The notes under the pieces were generated by a model that was given only the letters and a program-made list of their open reading frames with translations, was not told the origin of the DNA and made no database searches. A stretch of DNA of 64,000 nucleotides from Gliomastix tumulicola (taxonomy: Eukaryota; Ascomycota; Sordariomycetes; Hypocreales; Bionectriaceae): assembly GCA_001599755.1 (NCBI GenBank), contig BCHX01000003.1, positions 2,701,289 through 2,765,288 on the forward strand. The letters are read 5' to 3'. Below, piece by piece: positions 21,484 through 32,565 of this stretch. How positions within the stretch are numbered: the first letter of the stretch is position 1; every line of letters begins with the position of its first letter. The position numbers and the translations under genes were made by a program.

Positions 21484-24053
21484 ATGGGTTACGGAGAACT
21501 TGACCAGCGGGCTATCAACACCATCCGCCTCCTCGCGGTACGTTTTTTCCATGAGCTCGTTGCCCCTCACTTCCTGACGTGCTGCTGCCATTTTGCCCCG
21601 CCATCAGCCTATGCTGCCCCGCCATTGCTGCCATGCTTGCTTCTGCTGAAGCAAGACACCACGCTCTGGCGGGCAGCAATGGGAAAAAAGAGCTATGGCC
21701 GTGGCGATGCGATGGCGACGATTCGAGAGTCTATGAATCAGCATTTCTCCCGCATGTCGCAATTACTGACGGGATCCTGCGTCTAGGTTGATGCCACCTT
21801 CACCAGCAACTCGGGCCATCCCGGTGCCCCCATGTATGTGCACCCTGTCCACTGAGCTCACATATTCACGCACTAACACTGCCGTAGGGGCATGGCACCG
21901 GTGTCCCACGTTCTCTGGAGCAAGTTCCTCAAGTTCAACCCCAAGAACCCCGACTGGCTGAACCGTGATCGTTTCGTCCTCTCGTGAGTCCTCCCCGCGA
22001 TTAGCTGAGCTCCTTGACACCGAGCCATCCGGTTTGCTGACTGCCCTCCCCGCAGCAACGGCCACGGCTGCATGCTTCAGTATGCTCTCCTCCACCTCTT
22101 CGGCTACGACCTCTCCATCGACGACCTCAAGGCCTTCCGAGTATGTATCCCCAGAAGAACAGGCGTAGAGCCACCGAGGAGGCATAATCAGAGTGCTAAT
22201 ACAACTCGCACAGTCGGTTGACAGCAGGACCCCTGGCCACCCTGAGGCCCATGACACCCCCGGTATTGAGGTTACCACTGGTCCCCTCGGCCAGGGTATC
22301 TCCAACGCCGTCGGTCTCGCCATTGCCCAGGCTCAGACTGCCGCCACCTTCAACAAGCCCGACTTCACCATCTCCGACAACTACACCTATGCCTTCCTTG
22401 GTGATGGTTGCCTGATGGAGGGTGTCTCCGGCGAGGCCTCCTCCCTGGCTGGCCACCTCCAGCTCGGCAACCTCATTGCCATCTGGGACGACAACCACAT
22501 CTCCATTGACGGTGACACCAACGTCGCCTTCACTGAGGACGTCGCCAAGCGCTACGAGGCCTTTGGCTGGCACGTTGTCACCGTCGCTGACGGTGACCAC
22601 GACCTCGATGCCATTGAGGCCGCCATCAAGGAGGCCCAGTCCGTCACGGACAAGCCCTCGCTGATCAAGCTCAGGACCACCATTGGTTACGGTTCCCTGA
22701 AGCAGGGCACCCACGGTGTCCACGGCTCCCCCCTCAAGACCGACGACATCAAGCAGCTCAAGGAGAAGTGGGGCTTCAACCCCGACCAGTCCTTCGAGGT
22801 TCCTCAGGAGGTCTACGACCTCTACGGCAAGCACTCCTCCGACGGTGCTGCTGCCGAGGAGGCCTGGAACCAGCTCTTCTCCAAGTACGCCGAGAAGTTC
22901 CCCAAGGAGCACGCTGATCTCGCCCGCCGCCTCCGGGGTGACCTCCCCGAGGGCTGGGAGAAGTCCCTCCCCGTCTACACCCCCTCTGACGCTGCTGTCG
23001 CCTCGCGCAAGCTGTCCGAGATTGTCCTCGAGAAGATCTTCGATGTCGTTCCCGAGCTCCTCGGTGGTTCCGCCGATTTGACCGGCTCCAACCTGACCCG
23101 CACCAAGGCTGCCGTTGACTTCCAGCCCCCCTCCACTGGCCTCGGCACCTACTCCGGCCGTTACATCCGCTACGGTGTCCGTGAGCACGGTATGGGTGCC
23201 ATCATGAACGGCCTTGCCGCCTACGGCACCGTCATCCCCTACGGTGGTACCTTCCTCAACTTCGTCTCCTACGCCGCTGGTGCTGTCCGTCTGTCCGCCC
23301 TGTCCCAGGTCCGCACCATCTGGGTCGCCACCCACGACTCCATTGGTCTCGGTGAGGATGGTCCTACCCACCAGCCTATTGAGACTCTTGCCCACCTCCG
23401 TGCCATTCCCAACAACATGGTCTGGCGCCCTGCCGACGGTAACGAGACCAGCGCTGCCTACTACGTTGCCCTCACCTCCAAGCACACCCCCAGTGTCCTT
23501 GCTCTCTCTCGTCAGAACCTTCCCCAGCTTGAGGGCTCCACCATCGAGCGTGCCATCAAGGGAGGTTACGTCCTGCAGGAGGTTGAGGGTGCTGACATCA
23601 CCATCGTCTCCACCGGTTCCGAGGTCGGCATCGTCGTCGATGCTGCCAAGCTCCTCAAGGAGCAGCACAACATCAAGGCTCGTATTGTCTCGCTGCCCTG
23701 CTTCGAGGTGTTCGACAGCCAGAGCAAGGACTACCGCCTCTCGGTCTTCCCCGACGGCATCCCCTCTCTGTCCGTTGAGGTCATGACCACCATGGGCTGG
23801 GAGCGCTACACTCACGAGCAGTTCGGCCTGAACCGCTTCGGTGCTTCTGGTGCCTACAAGGACGTCTACAAGGCAAGTCTCCCCCCGTACTTACGCACGA
23901 TTGATGTATGACCAAATTTGCTAACAGCCTCTGCAGAAGTTCGAGTTCACCCCCGAGGGCATTGCCAAGCGTGCCATCGCCACCATCGACTTCTGGAAGC
24001 CCGTCCCCAACATCCGCTCTCCCCTCAACCGTGCTTTCCAGCAGCTCATCTAA
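21484..24053 (+). CDS. tkl1: Transketolase
   Basis: Thiamine-diphosphate enzyme of the non-oxidative pentose phosphate pathway; transfers two-carbon units between sugar phosphates in the cytosol. Exons 21484-21537, 21787-21833, 21888-21983, 22056-22140, 22214-23872 and 23937-24053 give 685 aa, the standard length. Landmarks are TSNSGHPGAPMGMAP, RFVLSNGHGC, GPLGQGISNAVGLAIAQ, and the ThDP/metal motif GDGCLMEGVSGEA ending in DDNHIS, then GGSADLTGSN (pyrimidine domain) and ATHDSIGLGEDGPTHQP. Codon use is extremely C-ending, a sign of very high expression, and it produces a long antisense shadow frame. The last intron has a GC donor (AAG|GCAAGT) with a CTGCAG acceptor, and the flanking frame KDVYK-KFEFTPEG matches the family exactly. 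Tandem small 5' exons are typical. Confidence 0.96.
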
Positions 24054-24356
24054 GATGGATGGGACGACTGTTGGCGGGAGTCAGGTTGCATCATGAATCT
24101 TGATGATATGAGCCGTGCTTAGACTCGGGCTTGGGAGGCCGTGAAAAGAACTTCACTAATAATAGATACACAAGATAAATGATAAGAAAAAAAGCATTTT
24201 GAAGACTTTTGAAGATGACGTCCGTGGATGGCGGTACACTAATACGGCATTCGCCTACTAATCCTTGACCGAGTAGAGAAGTATTGACACCCATAACTCC
24301 GCGCTCCTTTTTTTTTATTGTAACTCGCATCCGCCTTAAGCCTCAGTGGTCAGTTG
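24054..24356. other. Short convergent intergenic
   Basis: 3' ends of transketolase (+) and the small Thr/Gly-rich gene (-). AT-rich with A and T runs. No gene is seen. Confidence 0.6.
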
Positions 24357-24971
24357 CTAGGCTTCCTCGTTGCCTCTCCCTGAACTGTCCTCTAGCCACT
24401 CCCGTTGGAACTCGCGGCCGACCCTTTCTAATTTCTCAGCGGCTCGTCTCGCCTCGTGTGCTTGGTCTGCAGATCCCGCCACCACCACCGAAACCAACAT
24501 CGGCGGTGCGTCTTCTGGTGATATCACAGCTTCAGGTTGTCGAGCTGGACTCTTCCCCTTCCCGTGACTGGAGCCGACTCGTAGGTCCCCTCCTCCCCCT
24601 CCCCCTCCACCCCCGTCACCATTGGCCGTCTCCGGACGCGAGTGATGACCCTGGTGCGGTGTCTCCGGCCGACTCGAAGAGTGATGTGAAGCCGTCGTTG
24701 TTGTTGTCGTCGTCGTCGATGCCATGCTGGCGGCCGGGTCGAGGTAGGACTGGAGGACGAGGGCTCCGCGGTCCGGGTACTCGACCATGACGCGCTGCGG
24801 GGCGCCGAGGTTGATGCGCTGGATGGCGGCCTGGCCGGTGAGCGCCGTCGTGGTGAGCGACGTCAGGCTCTCGAGGTGGGATTGCGACGACGAGGACGAG
24901 ATGAGCGGGGTGAGGGTGAGGTCGGTGAGGTGGAGGGACAGGGTGGGGTGTTGCGACGGGAGGTTCGTCAT
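24357..24971 (-). CDS. Small Thr/Gly-rich protein, possibly roadblock/LC7-like
   Basis: Intronless 204-aa frame with ATG at 24971. Two structured-looking blocks flank a low-complexity middle (a run of Thr, then a run of about 9 Gly). Block 1: TALTGQAAIQRINLGAPQRV followed by MVEYPDRGALVLQSYL. Block 2: PMLVSVVVAG, then a charged helix ARRAAEKLERVGREFQREW. A strand-strand-helix pattern split by an insert could fit a roadblock/LC7 subunit such as those of the vacuolar EGO/Ragulator scaffold, but this is a shape argument only. No signal peptide or membrane segment is seen. The 5' side carries (TC)13 at 24989-25014 and a G-quadruplex-type run. Neither block reads as random, so I think it is a gene; the function is not recognised. 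Confidence 0.65.
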   Translation of the reverse strand: MTNLPSQHPTLSLHLTDLTLTPLISSSSSQSHLESLTSLTTTALTGQAAIQRINLGAPQRVMVEYPDRGALVLQSYLDPAASMASTTTTTTTTASHHSSSRPETPHQGHHSRPETANGDGGGGGGGGGDLRVGSSHGKGKSPARQPEAVISPEDAPPMLVSVVVAGSADQAHEARRAAEKLERVGREFQREWLEDSSGRGNEEA

Positions 24972-24984
24972 TTTGTCCGGGCTG

Positions 24985-24988
<4 letters not shown>

Positions 24989-25014
<26 letters not shown>
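24989..25014. repeat. (TC)13 microsatellite
   Basis: Uninterrupted TC repeat 18 bp upstream of the ATG of the minus-strand small gene, read as (GA)13 in its leader. Confidence 0.9.
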
Positions 25015-25019
<5 letters not shown>

Positions 25020-25119
25020 AATGTCTCGATGTTCGATTTGATAGTCCGTTGTTGTAGATCCTCGCAGAGTGTGCTGTCGAATTTAATTGACCCTTCATGG
25101 GAGGGGAAATGATCGTCTC

Positions 25120-25143
25120 GGGGGGAGGGGGAGGGGGAGGCGG
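25120..25143 (+). repeat. G-quadruplex-forming run
   Basis: Four consecutive G tracts (6, 5, 5 and 2-3 G) separated by single A or GC, matching the G3+N1-7 rule. It sits about 150 bp upstream of the minus-strand small gene. Confidence 0.6.
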
Positions 25144-25494
25144 GATGGGAAAAGAGACGAGATGGAGGGTTTTTGAGGGAGGGTAATAAGGTAGGGGTCA
25201 AAAGGGTTCCCGTTTCCGTTCCCGTCGATCTGGGGAAAATGGGAAAACTGAGATGGAGGGGGGGGACAGGCAAGCTGCAGGTGCTCTTAACTTGACGGCG
25301 TAGGTAGTTGGTCACCCAATGACGGCGGGATAGTGGCGACGGAGCTTCATAGGAGGGAAAAAAATAAAAATAATAAGATAAGAGGAGAAAAGAGAGGGAA
25401 AAAGAAAAAAAAAGGGACAAGGCGAGGTTTACCTCATGATTTTATCTAGACTGGACTGGACGACCAGGGCCGTTGAAAAGCAAACCAAACTGAA

Positions 25495-25508
25495 CCCCCC
25501 CCCCCCCC
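25495..25508. repeat. 14-nt C homopolymer
   Basis: Uninterrupted run of 14 C in the gene-poor block; its length may be a sequencing estimate. Confidence 0.85.
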
Positions 25509-28500
25509 TCCCCAGACTTGCTTCCACCCCCCACCGTTCTGCTGCTACGTTAGTGCGCCTGCTAGCGGTACCTTACCGCAAGTTCGCTCGGTCTTGGGAT
25601 CGCAATCTATGGATACCGTTACATGGCTCTTGCTCGCCCGGGTCAGCTGTACGGGGGAAGACGCGAGTTGATGTGCAGGACGGCGGGGGGTGGTGTTTTT
25701 CTGGGTGCCGCAGGTACGGGCGGCGCCTCACAGGCCGCCGTTACCGCCAATGACGCCATGCCGAGGAACTCTTTTCAGGTAGGTATGGTAGGTCGTGTGT
25801 GTATGGAAGAGGGCGTGCGGTCTGCTATTATTATCGTTGATGCATTCCCTCAAGCTTCCCTCGCTACCAGGTCTTTCCTAGTGCCGGCATTAAGACGTGA
25901 TCCGGGGTCGCAATCGCGACTCTTGATTTGCTGGTTTCTGCTGGGCTGGGACAGGGAAGATACCCCCCCCCCCTCTCCTCGATCCTTTCATGTCTTCTCT
26001 GCCACCCCCGGTTCAACTCGCCACGATGGAGTGAGACGAGGAAAGCTCGTATTAACACAGCCCTTGCTCTTATCTCAAGGAAGGATGGGGGATGGATGAC
26101 AGGTTGTCGGTCATCTTTTGGCGTTGCTGCTGTCATATTTTGATTTCTTCTACGTCGGTGGTTCGTGTTGTGGTCTGATGATCTGCGGCCGATCTCTGCT
26201 TGATCTCCCCGAGCTCCGTGCAACGTCGATGATGAACGAGAGGGCTGGGGAGCTCCCATCGAAGATACCTACTCTCTCTGGCAAGAGAGCCAAGTGATAG
26301 CACGAATGGCAACCGAACTAAACCAGTGTTCCTCCCGCTCCCCGCAATTGGGGGGGTGTGGACTTGCATCCCGGGCATCATCAACGTTGTCCTGACCTGA
26401 ATCATCGACAGGCAAAGGCGAACGTTGATGCTTGCTACTTACTACCTAGTCAAGGGCCACCGCCTTGTCAGCCCAGGAGGTGCCAATTTGTCAAGCCATC
26501 GACACATCGACGTCAACAATCGCCAGACGAAGGAGGGTCTGGTGATGCGACTCTGATGCGGAGGGATGGGAGGGACCCCTTATCCCCCCCCTGTCCACCC
26601 CCTGGTCCATTCGGCCTAGTGTGGGGGGTTGCATTCTCTTTTGTGTGTGTTTTTGGCGCTTCACGATGTTCCCTGTCGGTGCCTTGTCCTGCAGGCCGCT
26701 CGATTCAGAAATGTTGAATCATCGCAGGAGGGGGGTGGCTCGGCGAGGTCATGAGAGTGCCCAGCCAGCCCCCTTATCGGTGTTCTGATGACGAAATGTC
26801 AGCTCGTCGGAGAGGAGCTGAGCTTCGGATTACACACGCCCCCCTTCCTTTTGCCTTGTCGTCATTGTCGTGTGCTCTTTCTCGCCCGCATGCCATTTCC
26901 CGCCGTTCACTGGTGATTGTTTCTCCCACCGGAGGACGGGCGACGGGAGGAGTCTTGGGCACTGGTGAGATTCCCACCCTTGGCGGCCCGAGCGCCTACC
27001 TGGCTAAGGACATCAGGACTTGATAGGAGCCATCGGAGCTTGCTGTTCTGAATTCTGGGGACGAATCGTTCGATCTTGCCCATTGGGTGGACAAGGACAG
27101 GGCAGATCGAATTCGTACGCTCAAGGTGTCTGTGTGTGTGTGTCTCTGTCTATCCTATTGGGATCGCGCGCGCGCCCCCGGCTAAGAGTTCAGCAGGCAG
27201 CTTGTTTAAGCCTGATTGCCTCTCCTTCGCCACGCCTGAATGTGTTACATGTGCACAGGCCGTGAGATTTCAGGCACTACGAGGCAGAGGCAGAATGTTC
27301 CTGACTGGTCCGTGGACGTCCCGCCTCACTTCTGTCTGCACCTACGGTAAGTAAGTAGTAGCTCCTCTTCCGTGGTCCGCAGACGGTGGTACGGTCGACG
27401 TTCCGTGCTTATGCCCTCACTAATCATGCAGAACCAACTTCCAATTGGAGTCCTGCTGGACAGAGGAGGGGTCATTCGCAAATGCATCCATTCGACTGGC
27501 CAGGCAACGACGGCCACGGAGCTTTGCTGCAGCTAAGGTACGTACAGAGCTAGACAATCGCGAATCCCGGGCAAGGCGATCGGCGTAGCATTGGCTCACG
27601 GATCCAGCCAGAGAGGCGTCCTTGCCGAGTGTTTTTGTTTCCCCCCAACGGACCTGTAATATCGCGCTCGCTCATGCATGAAAGAGGCAAAAAAGGAACC
27701 ACAGAGCGGACTGGGCTGGCGGGTCCTGTGGTGCATCGGGTGCCTTACCTGCAGCGTCCTGCGTGTTCTTAGTGGGAGAAAGCTGGGATGTTGAGGGCAT
27801 GAATATGCCAGCGCTGCTTGTCGGATGGTCTCGGGGGTTACCTCGAGGGTAAGCGGGCATGTCGCAGGAGGGCCATTGGAAGTGTGCGACCGCACTGCGT
27901 CTTCCTGCTTACCCTCCCGTCCGTCGCCTTGACGCTACGAGTGGAGGGGGAGGGATGCGTTCTGCTGCAGCTTGTGAACTCGAGGCTTGGTACTGTTACC
28001 GACAGCGCCGCCGCCGCCGCCACCACCAGCCGACGGCGAGACTCGATGTGACAAGTCCGACCGATGGAGGCGCCACGATGCATTGATCTCGGAAACAAAG
28101 GCTTGGGGGTCGCTCCCTCGCCCGGAAGACCATGGGCGCTCCGGGGGGAGACAAAGATGTCGCGGCCCCAGGCCCAGCAGGACACAAAGACGTTTGTAAA
28201 GTTTCTTGTGCAGTAGGTTTCAGTCCGCCGCCGCCGTGCCATGAGGGAAGCACAAGAAGACAAGAAGAGGCGGCGTGCGGGATGGTCGTGGTGCTGGGAC
28301 GGGCTGGGAAGCCTAGACCTTTCTGGTCCATGTCTGGCGACTCTGGCCACCCTCTCGGTACTTGGGCCGTAACCCAATCTGCGCGCACAGCCAAAGTACC
28401 ACAACCATTTTCTCTGTCCGGCCGGGCCTGCGCCATGGGTCTGATTTTTTGGGCCGCCACAATCTTTGTCAACGTGCATCACCATCGACCTCCATTCAAT

Positions 28501-28907
28501 CTTGTCGCCCTTCCCTTTTTCCCTTTCCCCCTCCTCCCGACCTCGTGCTTCATGCCATCCAGGCCTCGTCCTTTTCTCTTTGCTCCTCTCCACCAGTGAG
28601 ACGAGTTTATTAATTGTTGCTTCTTCCTTGGGGACTTCTCTGAGCCCTGTGGCGTTTTGTGGATTTGCTTTTTTTTCTTCGCTTCCCTTGTTCTCGTTGT
28701 ATTCATCTGGCATCCACGGCTGGGTTCGGTTGGGCCACTGCCATCGCCACCGCCATCGAGCATCCATCGACACTCCTTCCCCTGTCCTCCGTCTCGTCCT
28801 GCTCGACACCTGCGCATGATATTTACGGGATTCCGCTCGACTGAAGCCCGCACGCCCACCCGTCCATCAATCACCCCATCGCCTGCGCGCCTGCCATCGC
28901 CAGGACC

Positions 28908-31103
28908 ATGGCGGCTCCTCGACGCAAGACCAAGATCGGCCACCGCCGCCGGGTCGAGGACGAGGGTGAGGATGACGGCGGCCCGGAGGCTCTCGAGCTA
29001 GACGACGACTCCATGACCGAGGGCTCCATCGCCTCCGAGGACCACGACACCGCCGACGACAGCGACACGAGCAACATCGACGAGGTGTCGCCCACCTCGC
29101 TGGGGCAGATCAAGTCGGCCAATGGGGCCGCGAAGCCGTCCCGCCACCAGCTGGCTAGGCATGAGAGCGCCCCGGCCGACACCAAGGCCGTGTCCGACAC
29201 GGAGATGATGCTGCACGGGCTCGCCATCAAGGATGACACGGTGCCCGTCCAGGACATCGACCTGGATGAGGCTGTCAACAACACGGCTCCACCCAAGTCG
29301 CCCTCAGCCCCCATCGCTGCGAGCTCAGCATCGCGGGCGCCCGAGTCTGTCGACAGTCGGCGCCGCCAGGAGCACGATGACTACAAGAAACGCCGAGACG
29401 AGGATCCCGCCTTCGTGCCGAACCGGGGGTCTTTCTTCATGCACGACCATCGCCATGCCGGACCTGCTGCTAATGGATTTCGCCCCTTTGGAAGGGGGAG
29501 AGGTCGGGGTGGTGGTGGTCGCGGGGGCATCGGAGGCCCGTTCTCCCCGATGAAGTACGTCTTGAATACTACGCAGCCCCCTCCCCCCCCTCGTGACTCT
29601 ACGATGCTAACCCTTGGCAGTCAAATTCCTCGACCCGGCGATCCGACGACCAATTCACAGTGGACTCACGATATGCACGAGACTGTCGCTGAGCCTGCTT
29701 CGCGACGAGTCCGGCAGCTATCCCGTGACGAGGGCCCCGCGAACGGTACCGGCTTCATCGCGACTCGGGAGCCCAGCTCGACGCCTATTAATCGCACGCT
29801 GTCGACCGAGAAGCACATCGGCAATGTCCAAGTCCGCGTCTTCGTTCCCCATATGAAGGCACCCATTGTCAAGCAAGGCGTCCCCGTTAGGCAGTATACG
29901 AAGCTGCCCGACCACCGACCCCCGCTCCGAAGGGACAAGCCTGTCCGTATCTCGCTACCTAACCGGCAGCCCCGATACATCTACCCGGCCGTCGACCGCT
30001 CCTTCGTCTTCATTCCCAGGGCCATGCGGCCCGGCAGCCAGCGAGGAGGGCGGGGCAAGCCTCGCTCTGTGTTTGGATCTGTTGGCGGCTTCTCTCGGCG
30101 GACGAGCGTTTTTGGTGGGAGCTATTACGGCAGCATGTACTCGCCTAGCGTTGCCATGAGCAGGAGATCATCGATTGGGCCAGACCGAGATATGTTCTCT
30201 CCTACTGGGTCGGTCATCTCGAGGGCCGCAGTTCCTGTCGAGTCGTCGAGGCCTGTTGTTCGGCTACCGCCTGCACAGGTTCAAATGGGTGTACCCATGG
30301 AGCAGTTTGGACAATATCCTAGGGGTCCCCCTTCCGAAGCATCCATCAGCGGTCTTCCACCGCCCTACAGCCACCCGCTGCCCCAGAAGCCTACCTTCCA
30401 GGAGAATCTGCCGGCGGATATCCCGATGCATCAGCCTCGGCCGCAGAAGAACATCTCCATCGCCGACATCGACTCGCCTACCCTTGCTCAAGGGCCTCAG
30501 GCGTTCCAGCAGGCTTTCCACCACCAGGTACCTGTGCAGATTGCCAGTGGATATCCCCCCAAGGAGTCGCACTCGCGCCAGCCATCATACCCAACCCATC
30601 ACTCGACGGGTACGCCTCTTTCACAGATCCCCGAGCGAGCTATTCACGCCGCTCCCTTCCAACCTCACGCCTACGGCCAGCCTCAGCCTCCATACTACCC
30701 CCAGCATCCTTATCCTGCCCAGGCTCAGCAGCCCGGGTATTACTACCCTCAGAGCTACCCTGGGCCCAGCATGGCTCCTCCGGCTGCAGGCCCGGCTTTT
30801 GTTCCCCAGGTACAGCAAGAAACCTCGAGCTACAATCCTCAGGGCATGATGGACCCGGCTGCCCAGCAGAGCGGTGTGCAGGGTCCTTCTGCGGGCTCGA
30901 ACATGGTTGCTCAGGAAGCCAATGGGATGGTGTACTACTTTGATCCTTCCCAGGTTGCTGGAATGAACGCCTACCCATCGTACCCGGCGCCGCCGCAGGG
31001 TTACCAGCACGGCGTCATGGGTATGGGTGGCATCGTCACGCCCAGCCCTGATGGATACTATTACCCCCAGGCGGCGCCAGGAATGGTGTATTACTCACAG
31101 TGA
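28908..31103 (+). CDS. Btz/CASC3-type exon junction complex protein
   Basis: Likely homologue of metazoan Barentsz/MLN51, which binds eIF4A3 in the exon junction complex and links splicing to mRNA fate. Exons 28908-29554 and 29621-31103 give 709 aa. The N-terminus is acidic (EDEGEDDGGPEALELDDDS). The Btz core begins with DYKKRRDEDPAFVPNRG (near residue 157), continues with SFFMHDHRH and an RGG-like GRGRGRGGGGRGG, and after the intron with QWTHDMHE, the W-x-H-D element of the family. The rest is disordered, rich in Pro/Gln/Tyr (YYPQHPYPAQAQQPGYYYP). The 66-nt intron (29555-29620: GTACGT donor, GCTAAC branch, GGCAG acceptor) is a multiple of three without stop, so an unspliced reading stays open to 731 aa; I infer it is removed because it separates two family motifs. 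Confidence 0.85.
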   Translation: MAAPRRKTKIGHRRRVEDEGEDDGGPEALELDDDSMTEGSIASEDHDTADDSDTSNIDEVSPTSLGQIKSANGAAKPSRHQLARHESAPADTKAVSDTEMMLHGLAIKDDTVPVQDIDLDEAVNNTAPPKSPSAPIAASSASRAPESVDSRRRQEHDDYKKRRDEDPAFVPNRGSFFMHDHRHAGPAANGFRPFGRGRGRGGGGRGGIGGPFSPMKYVLNTTQPPPPPRDSTMLTLGSQIPRPGDPTTNSQWTHDMHETVAEPASRRVRQLSRDEGPANGTGFIATREPSSTPINRTLSTEKHIGNVQVRVFVPHMKAPIVKQGVPVRQYTKLPDHRPPLRRDKPVRISLPNRQPRYIYPAVDRSFVFIPRAMRPGSQRGGRGKPRSVFGSVGGFSRRTSVFGGSYYGSMYSPSVAMSRRSSIGPDRDMFSPTGSVISRAAVPVESSRPVVRLPPAQVQMGVPMEQFGQYPRGPPSEASISGLPPPYSHPLPQKPTFQENLPADIPMHQPRPQKNISIADIDSPTLAQGPQAFQQAFHHQVPVQIASGYPPKESHSRQPSYPTHHSTGTPLSQIPERAIHAAPFQPHAYGQPQPPYYPQHPYPAQAQQPGYYYPQSYPGPSMAPPAAGPAFVPQVQQETSSYNPQGMMDPAAQQSGVQGPSAGSNMVAQEANGMVYYFDPSQVAGMNAYPSYPAPPQGYQHGVMGMGGIVTPSPDGYYYPQAAPGMVYYSQ

Positions 31104-32278
31104 GGAGCTGGGAACTATTCATTAACCACTTACCACTCGTTGCAACCCTTGACCCTACCTACTCCACGATCTTTTGCGGTTTCATCACCACTTCGACGGG
31201 TCAAGCTAGGCTCAGTTGATTCTAGCTGGCCCGAGGGCGAGGGCTGGGCGACCGACCCTCGAACCGAAAAGCTGTCGTTTAAGCATACCCCTGCTGTTTT
31301 GCCAGCGCAATCTCGGGTGCCGTCCAGAGACGTGCCCATTCGTTATGGAGCGGTTGGCGATCCGAGATGGCGTGTTTGCCCCTTGGTTGTGCGTTGTGAC
31401 ATTTGTGCGCTGCTGCCACAAGATTGGATGGTGACACGGACTGGCAGCCCCTGAGCGATGTCGGTTTTTACCCGTCACAGGCTCTGGGACCAAAGGTCTG
31501 TGATCGACCTTCAAACGTGGTGTTGGTTTCGTGTGTTTATTTGTGCGATGGGAGAAGGAAGGATGTCTGGCTCTTGGATGCAAGTTGTTGCATATTGCTG
31601 GAACATGCGAACGTCCATTTGGACGGACCGGACGATTGGGAAGTATTTCTATGACTAAAGTACTTTGCTCTATGTACTTGGGCTTTTTGGGGAGGGTTTC
31701 ATTGGGAAATATTGCTTGTCATGCGTGGAGTTTACGAGCTGTCATTGCAGCGGCGTTCTTGGTGTCGGGATATCATCTTTATTAATCTGCAGAGGATTAA
31801 TTGATGCGTGCGTGTTTTTTTACAGGAAGGACCACGTGATAAGGACATGATAATTGATAAGTGTTCGCTCCGTCGGGTGCACCAACACGGCGAAACCACT
31901 GCTCCGTCGAATCGAATCGAAGACGGAGATGTGACGATGTGCAGCCTCCCGATCGTGCGTTGATGTCAGCGGCCAGGGGATGACAGGGCTGATGCAATGA
32001 CGAATGTATGAATAAATAGCATGATGACGGGCAGAAGACGAGCCGCACGAGACCTTTTTTTTTGGTGTGTGTTCACGACGTCAAACGAGGGCAGTTCCGC
32101 AGCAGGCCTCAAGGAGAGCCGGAGAGACAGGAGTCTTCGGTGCCAGACAGGGCGGACAGATGTCATTCGCAGGCTGACCTACGCAGTAGTCATTCGTCTC
32201 AGGAATAGAGACCCGGTAGGCTGGGGGCTTGTGTAAGTTGGAAGGATCATGCCTGGAACGGGAAGTGGGCTTCAGTCA

Positions 32279-32294
32279 GCGCGCGCGCGCGCGC
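32279..32294. repeat. (GC)8 dinucleotide run
   Basis: Alternating GC tract, a sequence able to adopt Z-DNA. Confidence 0.85.
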
Positions 32295-32443
32295 AGACTG
32301 GGAAAGCCAACTGGGGACCCTTTTTCCTCGCCTCGCCTGTTGCAGTTTCCGGAGCGAGTGAGAAGGAAGCGAAAAAAATAACAAATCGTGACAAGGAGAC
32401 GGATGATGGATGGCATTAGGATGGGATGAAATCATCTGGGGCG

Positions 32444-32461
32444 CAGCAGCAGCAGCAGCAG
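32444..32461. repeat. (CAG)6 microsatellite
   Basis: Six CAG units in noncoding sequence. Confidence 0.85.
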
Positions 32462-32547
32462 ACCTGCCCCCCGGGCAGCGGAAAAAAGGGTTTCGCATCG
32501 ATACGAGGGTAGTAAAACGTATGGGATTTGCAAGGCAGCTGTGTGGT

Positions 32548-32565
32548 GATGATGATGATGATGAT
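32548..32565. repeat. (GAT)6 microsatellite
   Basis: Six GAT units in noncoding sequence. Confidence 0.85.

Larger units (their letters stand above)
24972..28907. other. 3.9 kb gene-poor block upstream of the Btz gene
   Basis: Divergent promoter space between the small minus-strand gene and the Btz gene. It holds (TC)13, a four-tract G run (25120-25143), a 14-nt C run (25495-25508), TG/CG repeats near 27130-27180 and many C or G homopolymers. Open frames up to 323 aa (28809-27838, minus) are rich in Arg/Pro/Gly, lack domains, and follow the GC composition. No gene is supported. Confidence 0.6.

Noticed and set aside
22196..23815. 539-codon minus-strand open frame over transketolase
   Set aside because: It is the antisense shadow of a strongly codon-biased gene (C-ending codons remove stops on the opposite strand); Gly/Val/Asp-rich, no domain.
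27838..28809. 323-codon minus-strand frame in the gene-poor block
   Set aside because: Arg/Trp/Gly-rich without domain and without splice partners; overlaps the promoter of the Btz gene.
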